NCBI GenBank assembly: GCA_002869425.1
Contig: PKSZ01000645.1
Location: 1-6,242 of the forward strand
Reading direction: 5' to 3'
Origin: Marinilabiliales bacterium
Lineage (GTDB): Bacteria > Bacteroidota > Bacteroidia > Bacteroidales > BM523
DNA: 6,242 nt
The notes beneath the pieces are model-generated. The model had not been told where the DNA came from. It searched no databases and saw only the letters and a program-made list of their open reading frames with translations. The position numbers and the translations under genes were made by a program. This document shows positions 1-6,223 of the stretch, in pieces (positions within the stretch are counted from its first letter, which is position 1; each line of letters begins with the position of its first letter).

Positions 1-91
1 AAGTTTGTGTTCATTAGACGGACTTATCACAAATATACCATTTTACACGAACAAAATTCATGAAATTACGTATAAAGTTATCAATGCAGAT

Positions 92-99
92 TATTTTTG
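92..99 (+). promoter_or_regulatory. Candidate Bacteroidota -7 promoter element (TATTTTTG)
   Basis: The octamer TATTTTTG matches the Bacteroidota primary-sigma -7 consensus TAnnTTTG exactly and lies 43 bases before the ATG at 143. This would give a 5' leader of roughly 35-40 bases. I see no convincing TTTG -33 element about 19 bases upstream (the bases near 69-72 read CGTA), so the promoter is only half supported. An exact match of this kind can occur by chance in AT-rich DNA. The remaining bases from 1 to 91 show no gene, terminator hairpin or other recognisable signal. Confidence 0.35.
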
Positions 100-130
100 T
101 AAATTATTGATATTAGCACAACTGTAATTA

Positions 131-134
131 AGGA
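131..134 (+). promoter_or_regulatory. Weak ribosome-binding site (AGGA) for the ATG at 143
   Basis: AGGA sits eight bases before the ATG at 143, in an A/T-rich leader. Bacteroidota often rely little on Shine-Dalgarno pairing and favour A-rich leaders, so this is supportive rather than decisive. Together with the signal peptide that begins right at this ATG, it fixes the start of the gene. Confidence 0.4.
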
Positions 135-142
135 TATAAATT

Positions 143-211
143 ATGATAAATTTTAAAAATCTCATTTCTAGCATTATATTGATTGTTGTATGTTCCGTTT
201 CATCTTTTGCT
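143..211 (+). other. Sec signal peptide (residues 1-23)
   Basis: The N-terminus has a basic residue at K5, a hydrophobic core at about residues 7-18 (LISSIILIVVCS), and a cleavage site fitting the small-x-small rule after SFA, between A23 and K24. The Cys at 17 is not in a lipobox (it is preceded by IVV), so a lipoprotein is unlikely. This places the mature protein outside the cytoplasm. Prediction from sequence reading only. Confidence 0.85.
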
Positions 212-1900
212 AAAGATTTGTACTGGGTAGGAGGAACAGGGTATTGGAATGATGCTTCACACTGGTCTTTTACCAGTGGAGGGGCTGGTGGAATACAAGT
301 TCCAACAGAAAATGATAATGTATTTATTGACGCGCTATCCATGGCCCAAGGCGAATACATTTCCATACAAAGTAATGCATATTGTTCATCGCTTTACATT
401 ACAGAAAATAGCAATGCCACAATTAATGGCTCTGCAGAAAGCCATGTGTTTATCAGTAAGTCTTTAATTAACAAAGGCAACTTGGAGATAAATTACTCAG
501 GAACCATTCATTTTGTATCTGCTCTGCAAGGTGAGATTTTTACTGCTTCAATGATCAATTCAACACTAACTATTGACAAACCTAATTCAACTTTAACATT
601 CACTACAAATATTTCAACAAATGGAGATATTATTCTAAAAAGTGGAAACATTGATTTCTCATCTCAAATAATTGATTGTAATACATTTTCAACAACAGAT
701 TATTTCAATGGAGAAATTAACATAGAGAATGCAGTAATAATCACAAATCATTGGCATTTGTTAAATCCAGAGGAGACATCATTAAGAAGTTCAGGATCAG
801 AAATAAAATTTAAAGGAGAGATTAACGATAAAACATTTAAGAAAGGGCTTGAAATTTTTAGTTATAATAAGATTTCAAAGGCAGAAAAAGCACCTTTTAC
901 CATTGACTATATTTACTCGAATGCCTGCGGAAGTGCTGGTACAGGATGGATTAAAGCTATTCCTGTTGGGGGTACAGAACCATTTACATACTGGTGGGTA
1001 TTATCACCGGGACATACAGGTGGAAACTCACAATACATATACGACTGTAATGCTGGGAATTATCAACTTTGGATTGGAGATAACGACGGAACGTGGAACA
1101 ATACAGACATGAGTCTTGCTTTTATTTCAGCACCAGCTACACCTGTAACTTTAGGCATGAGTATAACAGACGAATCGGCTGCCGGAGCCTGCAATGGCGA
1201 AGTTGATTTATCTGTATCCGGTGGAAGCGGAACTCCGTTTACATACGATTGGTCAAATGGTGCAATAACAGAAGATATTGCTTCATTATGTGCAGATGAT
1301 TATGCCATTTATGTATACGATGCGGATCATTGTGCGCAGTTTGATACAGCTACTGTGGGATCGCCTTCTGATCCCTGTTTGGGATTTGGTATTTCTGTTC
1401 AAAACAGCTCAGACCCCAGCTGCTACAATACAGAAGATGGAACCATTACTGTATCTGCAAGCAATGGTACAGCCCCCTTCTCATACACTTGGTCACCATC
1501 AGGTTATACAGGTAATGGAACAAATACATATGATGACTTACCGGGAGGAAACTACAGTGTTACCATTACAGATAATAACAGCTGTACAGCAACTGTAAGT
1601 CAATCCCTTAACACTCCTCCTACTGTTAATTGCAATATTGTTTTGATCGATCATCCCGATTGTGGAGGCACCAATGGTTCAGCAACAGCAACAGCATCAG
1701 GTGGTGTTGGTGGATTTAACTATCTATGGGATGTTGCAACAGGAAGCCAGGCAACACAAACAGCCAACAACCTTTCTGCAGGGTCATACACTGTAACTGC
1801 ATCAGATATTGATGGATGCTCAGCAACTGCAGTTGCAACCCTTACAGAGCCATCTGGTCCAAGCTTAAGTATAGATTCATATACTGATCCAAATTGTTGA
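143..1900 (+). CDS. Secreted SprB-repeat protein, N-terminal fragment ending at a premature TGA
   Basis: This 585-residue product is the N-terminal part of a giant surface protein. Residues 1-23 form a signal peptide. Residues 24-250 begin with the motif YWVGGTGYWNDASHW, typical of the N-terminus of large Bacteroidota surface proteins, followed by beta-strand-rich sequence (alternating N/T/S/I) that may be a beta-helix or jelly-roll. Residues 251-335 look like a divergent SprB-like unit (GGTEPFTYWW, then CNAGNYQLWIGD). Residues 337-407, 414-489 and 492-570 are SprB-like repeats with the pattern C-x-G...SGG...PF-Y-W...L...Y-V-x-D...C. A fourth starts at 571 and is cut after DPNC by the TGA. 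The reading frame resumes at once on the other side, so this is not a natural C-terminus. There is no type IX sorting domain on this fragment, so as encoded it would probably stay in the periplasm. Start choice: ATG with AGGA eight bases upstream and a signal peptide directly following. Specific ligand unknown. Confidence 0.85.
   Translation: MINFKNLISSIILIVVCSVSSFAKDLYWVGGTGYWNDASHWSFTSGGAGGIQVPTENDNVFIDALSMAQGEYISIQSNAYCSSLYITENSNATINGSAESHVFISKSLINKGNLEINYSGTIHFVSALQGEIFTASMINSTLTIDKPNSTLTFTTNISTNGDIILKSGNIDFSSQIIDCNTFSTTDYFNGEINIENAVIITNHWHLLNPEETSLRSSGSEIKFKGEINDKTFKKGLEIFSYNKISKAEKAPFTIDYIYSNACGSAGTGWIKAIPVGGTEPFTYWWVLSPGHTGGNSQYIYDCNAGNYQLWIGDNDGTWNNTDMSLAFISAPATPVTLGMSITDESAAGACNGEVDLSVSGGSGTPFTYDWSNGAITEDIASLCADDYAIYVYDADHCAQFDTATVGSPSDPCLGFGISVQNSSDPSCYNTEDGTITVSASNGTAPFSYTWSPSGYTGNGTNTYDDLPGGNYSVTITDNNSCTATVSQSLNTPPTVNCNIVLIDHPDCGGTNGSATATASGGVGGFNYLWDVATGSQATQTANNLSAGSYTVTASDIDGCSATAVATLTEPSGPSLSIDSYTDPNC
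893..1150 (+). repeat. Divergent SprB-like unit preceding the repeat array
   Basis: Residues 251-336 carry the landmarks of the downstream SprB-like repeats in altered form: an ACGSAGTGWI segment where the others have C-x-G, then a GGTEPFTYWW core, then DCNAGNYQLWIGD where the others have L-x-x-G-x-Y-x-V-x-I-x-D. The motif WVLSPGHTGG resembles the WSPSGYTG loop of later units. It follows a Lys-rich stretch (ISKAEKAPF) that may be the hinge between the N-terminal region and the array. It is too diverged to be certain of the family. Confidence 0.5.
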
Positions 1901-3020
1901 CAGGCAAACGGAAGCATTACAGTAGCAGCATCGGGCGGAGCAACGCCCTATTCATATGACTGGAGTCCAAATGGTTTTTCCGGAGAAGGAACTGACACAT
2001 ATTCTGATATTCCTGCTGACAATTACACGATTACTGTAATCGATGCAAATAATTGTAGCTCCAACATTTCACAATTGATCACAGATCAAAGCGGTCCTTC
2101 TGCTTCCATTGATTCCTACACTGATCCCTCATGTGGACAATCAAATGGGAGTATAACAATTTCTGCCATTGGAGGTTCTGCTCCCTACTCTTATGACTGG
2201 TCTCCCAACGGATACACAGGAGAAGGAACCACAATGTATTCAAACATTCCGCAAGGAAATTATACAGTTACAATAACGGACATCAATGGATGTACAGTAA
2301 CTACGAGTCAATCAATATCAGATACTGATGGGCCAACTGTCAGCATAGCAAGTTATACAAACCCCTTATGCCCTGGAAATGCAGACGGGAGCATTAATCT
2401 TTCAGTGAGTGGTGGTTCTGCTCCTTACTCCTATACCTGGTCTCCTTCAGGATATACAGGAGATGGTACCGCTAATTACTCAAACCTGCCGGAAGGAAGT
2501 TATACCGTTACGGTTTCAGATGCAAATTCATGTGAAGGAACAGCAAGTCAATCCATATCAGACCCTATTGCACTGAGTGCCTCTATTGCAAGCCAGGCAG
2601 ACGCTACTTGTGTGGGTTGTTGCAATGGAGCTGCAAGTATTTCTGGAAGTAATGGAACTTCACCTTACACGTATTCCTGGCCGGATGGTTCAACCAATCA
2701 AACCAATAATGGTCTTTGTGCAGGAACACATGAAGTTACAATCTCAGATGCAAATAACTGTACAACAACCACAACGGTTACCATAGGCGAGCCTGAAGCA
2801 TTAAATGCAAGCATTGCATCGTTCTCAAACCCTTCCTGCAATGGTGAATGTGACGGTTCTGCCACCATTACTGTTAACGGAGGGAGCACTCCATATTATT
2901 ATGAGTGGTCAAATCTTGGCAGTACAGCAACAGTAAATAATCTGTGCAATGGTGTTTATACTGTCACAGTTACAGACTTTCTCTTTACATCAGTTACGGC
3001 CAGTGTAACAATCACAGAAC
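1151..3020 (+). repeat. Array of eight SprB-like repeats (about 75-80 residues each)
   Basis: Approximate units: 1151-1363, 1382-1609, 1616-1852, 1853-2089 (contains the TGA), 2090-2320, 2327-2563, 2567-2792 and 2795-3020. Each has an early Cys, a GSxxxxVSGGSxPYxYxW core, a late Y-x-V-x-[IV]-x-D and, in all but the last, a C after it. Two loop types occur. Units 2, 4, 5 and 6 carry a WSPxGYTGxGT loop. Units 1, 3, 7 and 8 have a shorter loop, and units 1, 7 and 8 carry an LC near its end; units 7 and 8 have extra Cys near the start (CVGCCNG, CNGECDG). This matches the SprB repeat family found in Bacteroidota surface adhesins. Units 5 and 6 are about 80% identical over 60 bases by hand count (2171-2230 against 2411-2470), so the copies have diverged and are not fresh duplications. 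Confidence 0.8.
1898..1900 (+). other. In-frame TGA replacing a conserved glycine codon
   Basis: The frame reads DPNC-TGA-QANGSIT. The next repeat reads DPSC-GGA-QSNGSIT at 2132-2134, so the TGA stands where GGA (Gly) is expected, one G-to-T change away. After it, 58 codons continue without interruption and with full repeat similarity before the first possible downstream start (TTG at 2075). The following base is C. This is a nonsense substitution or a base-call error rather than a real gene end. Confidence 0.85.
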
Positions 3021-6000
3021 CGGCTGCAATTGTTCCAACTATAACCGGGGATAGTGAAACCTGTACTGGCTCAGCACTTCTTTCAACCCAAAATACATAC
3101 ATTACTTACCAATGGTATCTTGATGGCAATCCAATTTCAGGTGCAAATAACGCCACTTATACTGCATCTGCAAGCGGTACTTATACTGTCGAAACGGGTG
3201 ATGGTACTTGCACAGGTATTTCAGTAGGACATGCACTTATTGTTCATCCAATTACAGAACCTATTATCAGTGGAGACAATGAAATTTGTTCATCAGGAGG
3301 TAGTTCCAATTTAAACCTTAATACAACTTACAACACCTACCAGTGGCTATTGAATGGAACAAATCTAAGTGGAGAAACTGCAGCTAGCTTAATTGCTAAT
3401 CAAAGTGGAGAATATACAGTTACTGTTATGGATGGAACCTGCCAACTTACATCAGATATTTTTACTATTAGCTCTGTTGACCCCATAGGAATCACCCAAA
3501 ACCCAGTAGATGCAACTATTTGTCCAGGTGAAAATCATACTTTCACTGTTACAGGAACAGGACAAATAGACGCTTATCAATGGTTGAAAAACAACATCCC
3601 GATCGCTGGAGCCACTTCAGACACTTACACAATATCCAATGCATCTACATTGGATGACGGAATATACAAGTGCGAATTAGACAATATTTGTGGTACTGAA
3701 ACAAGCACTGCAGCCACATTATCTGTTAACCAAATGCTAATTACAGATCAGCCACAAGACTATGAAGGATGCGAAACAGATACCATAACGCTATCAACAG
3801 TAGCTACAGGAAACAACCTTAGTTACCAATGGCAGCTAAATGGAATTGACATCCCGGAAGAAATATCAAACGAGCTCACTTTAGAAGGAATCTTTGTCGA
3901 TGACTTAGGTCAGTACAATTGTATTGTCAGTGATGATTGTCAAAGCCAATCCACAGATACTGCAACAGTCTCTCATGATCTTGTAAACATAACCATACAA
4001 CCGGAAAGTCAGACAACTTGTCCAGGCATTAATGTTACATATGCTATTTCTGCAACTGGCGCAAACTTGAGTTATCAATGGCAAAAAGACGGAACTGATA
4101 TTCCAGGTGCAAACAATTATTTCTACATAGTTTATAACGCACAACTTGCCGACACAGGATTATACAACTGCATTGTTACCAACCAATGCTTTTCTTCCAG
4201 TAGTGACACAGCTTATCTAAAGATGGAAAATCCTGCTATTTTAACTCAGCCAACGGATGAAATGATTTGCTCTGGCGAATCAATAACATTATCTGTAGAA
4301 GCACAAGGCTATACAATAGATTATTTATGGAAAAAAGATGGCTCAATTGTCTCTGGCGGAGATAGCAATTCAATAACTATTAATGCTGCAGACATTAGCG
4401 ATGAAGGCGATTACATATGCTACATTTCAACATTTTGTACGAACCTTGTATCGGATACAGCCTCACTTGAATTGAAAGACATCAACATCAATCAACAACC
4501 AGAAGACTTAACCCTTTGCCTCGGCAATGATGCGTCATTTTCTGTGTCAGCGGATGGCTATATGAATAGTTATCAATGGCAACACAATGGTACAGACATT
4601 ACTGGTGAAAACAATGCAACGCTAAACCTTGAAAACATTGCACAGAACAATCAAGGCATTTATAATTGTTCAATCAGTAATGAATGTGGAGTAATACATA
4701 CGAATGAAGTTCAATTAAGCCTGGATACGTTACTGATATTTGCACATCCATCATCCGTAAACATTTGTGAAGGAGAAGATGTAACCTTTAGTTCCGGTGC
4801 ATTTAGTTCAGTTTCTCCAAGAAATTTTCAATGGCAGAAAAACGGAATTGATTTACCAGGAGAAACAAACTATTATTTAACAATCCCAAATGCCTCATAC
4901 AGCGATACGGCTGAATACACTTGTATCGTAAGCAATCTCTGTGAAACAGACACAACTAATATTGCAATTCTACAGATTGACACAACTTATATTTCAATGC
5001 AACCCTCAAATATTGAAGTGTGTACCAATCAACCATTTACTTTATCAGCAGAAGGAATAGGCCCTAATATTTCTTACAGATGGCTGAAGAATAATGAATA
5101 TATTCCTGGAGCAAATTCTGCCAATTACACTGTAAATTACGCGAGTGAAGATAATGCAGGAGAATATTTCTGTGAAATTTCAAGCAACTGCATAACAATG
5201 CACACTGACACAGTTTCGGTAAGCATTAGCAGCATTACTATTGAAACTACGTCTAATGATATTATTGCCTGCCAGGGAGATACAATTGATTTCTCTATTG
5301 CTGCATCAGGAAATAACATTGCCTATCAATGGATGTTCAACGGAGATTCAATTTCGGGCGAAACAAACTCTAGTCTTCAACTAAATAACATCTCTACTGC
5401 TAAGACAGGAATCTATTATTGTATTTTATCAAATAACTGTGATACTATCATTTCAGACGTTATGAATCTGAATATTGACACACTCACCATTACAGAACAA
5501 CCTGAAAATGTTCAAGCTTGTCTTGGAAACAATGCTGCCTTTAGCGTCTCTGCCTCAGGACAAGACCTAAGCTATCAGTGGCTTAAAAATGGTATGGAGA
5601 TTAACAACGCTACAAATTCATTCTACTACATCAATAATGTATCACAAACTGACACAGCTCTATATAGTTGTATTGTTTCAAGCTTGTGTGAGACAGACAC
5701 AAGTCAGGCGGCACTTCTCTGGCTTGACACAATTGGTATTACCAATCAGTCGGATATTGTTTATGCTTGTCAAAATGACACACTCAGCATTTTTGTATCA
5801 GCAGTAGGAACCAATCTCATGTATAAATGGAAAAAGAATGGCAATTATATTCCCAATGCAACCGACAGCATTTATTACATAAATGGTTTATATCAAAACA
5901 ATGCTGCAAGTTATACTTGTGAGGTAAGCAACAATTGCGGAATGATTGAATCACAAAGTATTTACGTAAATATCAATTCTCTGGAAATCACAAATGAAAG

Positions 6001-6037
6001 TGTCAACGACACAGCTTGTATTGGAGATAATGTTTAG
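2075..6037 (+). CDS. SprB-repeat and Ig-like repeat protein, central fragment between two premature stops
   Basis: This open stretch encodes the central part of the giant adhesin-like protein. The coding frame is really open from 1901, directly after the TGA. The TTG at 2075 is only the first alternative start codon, has no visible ribosome-binding site, and falls at the end of a repeat (SQLITDQ); the first in-frame ATG is at 2234, inside the next repeat. Neither is a convincing start, and there is no signal peptide. Counting from 2075, residues 6-316 contain four SprB-like repeats, 317-470 two short Ig-like modules, and 471-1301 ten long Ig-like modules of 82-85 residues. Residues 1302-1320 begin an eleventh, cut by TAG after CIGDNV. 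Each Ig module has a YQW or similar core Trp, a D/G-x-Y-x-C strand and a late Cys, as in Bacteroidota surface proteins. Lys and Arg are absent before residue 505. By itself it would be neither exported nor correctly initiated. Confidence 0.8.
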   Translation: MITDQSGPSASIDSYTDPSCGQSNGSITISAIGGSAPYSYDWSPNGYTGEGTTMYSNIPQGNYTVTITDINGCTVTTSQSISDTDGPTVSIASYTNPLCPGNADGSINLSVSGGSAPYSYTWSPSGYTGDGTANYSNLPEGSYTVTVSDANSCEGTASQSISDPIALSASIASQADATCVGCCNGAASISGSNGTSPYTYSWPDGSTNQTNNGLCAGTHEVTISDANNCTTTTTVTIGEPEALNASIASFSNPSCNGECDGSATITVNGGSTPYYYEWSNLGSTATVNNLCNGVYTVTVTDFLFTSVTASVTITEPAAIVPTITGDSETCTGSALLSTQNTYITYQWYLDGNPISGANNATYTASASGTYTVETGDGTCTGISVGHALIVHPITEPIISGDNEICSSGGSSNLNLNTTYNTYQWLLNGTNLSGETAASLIANQSGEYTVTVMDGTCQLTSDIFTISSVDPIGITQNPVDATICPGENHTFTVTGTGQIDAYQWLKNNIPIAGATSDTYTISNASTLDDGIYKCELDNICGTETSTAATLSVNQMLITDQPQDYEGCETDTITLSTVATGNNLSYQWQLNGIDIPEEISNELTLEGIFVDDLGQYNCIVSDDCQSQSTDTATVSHDLVNITIQPESQTTCPGINVTYAISATGANLSYQWQKDGTDIPGANNYFYIVYNAQLADTGLYNCIVTNQCFSSSSDTAYLKMENPAILTQPTDEMICSGESITLSVEAQGYTIDYLWKKDGSIVSGGDSNSITINAADISDEGDYICYISTFCTNLVSDTASLELKDININQQPEDLTLCLGNDASFSVSADGYMNSYQWQHNGTDITGENNATLNLENIAQNNQGIYNCSISNECGVIHTNEVQLSLDTLLIFAHPSSVNICEGEDVTFSSGAFSSVSPRNFQWQKNGIDLPGETNYYLTIPNASYSDTAEYTCIVSNLCETDTTNIAILQIDTTYISMQPSNIEVCTNQPFTLSAEGIGPNISYRWLKNNEYIPGANSANYTVNYASEDNAGEYFCEISSNCITMHTDTVSVSISSITIETTSNDIIACQGDTIDFSIAASGNNIAYQWMFNGDSISGETNSSLQLNNISTAKTGIYYCILSNNCDTIISDVMNLNIDTLTITEQPENVQACLGNNAAFSVSASGQDLSYQWLKNGMEINNATNSFYYINNVSQTDTALYSCIVSSLCETDTSQAALLWLDTIGITNQSDIVYACQNDTLSIFVSAVGTNLMYKWKKNGNYIPNATDSIYYINGLYQNNAASYTCEVSNNCGMIESQSIYVNINSLEITNESVNDTACIGDNV
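3023..3482 (+). repeat. Two short Ig-like modules with two cysteines each
   Basis: Units at about 3023-3251 and 3257-3482 share the pattern ITGDSETC or ISGDNEIC, then TYQW or TYITYQW, LxGxxxSG, SGxYTV and a late GTC. They lack the Asp-x-Gly-x-Tyr-x-Cys strand of the later modules and so have only two Cys, which probably pair with each other. They mark the change from SprB-like repeats to Ig-like repeats in one continuous frame. Confidence 0.7.
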
Positions 6038-6223
6038 TTTTTTGTTTCGGCTAATGGCCACAATAATGAATATCAATGGTTTTACAATGGAGATAGCATA
6101 AATAACGAAATAAACGACACATTGAATTTTACAGCTTATAGCAGCAATCATGGGTTATATCACTGTGTAGTTTCAAATGAATGTGCCATTGATTCAACTG
6201 ACTATATCCAACTACAAATTGAC
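3485..6223 (+). repeat. Array of eleven Ig-like modules, about 83 residues (about 249 bases) each
   Basis: Approximate units: 3485-3731, 3734-3977, 3980-4226, 4229-4478, 4481-4724, 4727-4979, 4982-5228, 5231-5477, 5480-5726, 5729-5975 and 5978-6223 (the last contains the TAG). Each follows the plan I-x-x-QP, x-x-C-x-G[ED], F-x-V-x-A-x-G, Y-x-W-x-K-N-G, I-x-G-A/E-x-N, then Y-x-C-x-[IV]-S-N-x-C and T-x-x-A-x-L-x-[IL]-D. The Y-x-C strand with an upstream Asp/Gly and the core Trp indicate an Ig fold. All eleven have exactly three Cys. The boundary often reads [IL]D-T, a short acidic linker. Domain copies differ clearly at the DNA level. Function is probably a stalk or adhesive fibre; no catalytic motif is visible. 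Confidence 0.8.
6035..6037 (+). other. In-frame TAG inside the eleventh long Ig-like module
   Basis: The frame reads ACIGDNV-TAG-FFVSANGHN. Sister modules read CLGNNAAFSVSASG and CLGNDASFSVSADG, so the stop replaces a variable residue (A, S, T or D in neighbours) one position before the conserved F-x-V strand. TCG (Ser) to TAG is one possible single-base origin, but the ancestral codon cannot be decided here. A run of six T follows. The module continues intact to its end at 6223. Confidence 0.8.

Noticed and set aside
91..366. 91-codon open frame on the - strand overlapping the gene start
   Set aside because: It lies antisense to the signal peptide and N-terminal region, has no recognisable domain, and its length is expected by chance opposite a low-stop coding region.
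1898..1900. Selenocysteine insertion at the TGA
   Set aside because: The equivalent residue in the next repeat is Gly, not Cys, and the region has no redox enzyme features or an evident insertion-element hairpin.
1896..1901. TTGACA resembling a -35 box at the TGA
   Set aside because: This is the E. coli-type hexamer, not the Bacteroidota TTTG/TAnnTTTG type, no matching second element is seen about 17 bases downstream, and the bases are explained by the coding repeat.
1720..1917. 65-codon - strand frame across the TGA
   Set aside because: It is a mirror of the SprB-like repeat coding sequence with no family features; the + strand repeat similarity explains this DNA fully.
2075..2077. TTG as a genuine start of an independent downstream gene
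   Set aside because: There is no ribosome-binding site or signal peptide, and it lies inside a repeat whose frame is already open from 1901; it is only the first permissible start codon after the TGA.
1151..6223. Direct-repeat array such as CRISPR or a mobile-element remnant
   Set aside because: The periodicity is that of protein modules (about 230-250 bases) with diverged DNA and an open frame; there are no short identical repeats with unique spacers, inverted ends or target duplications.
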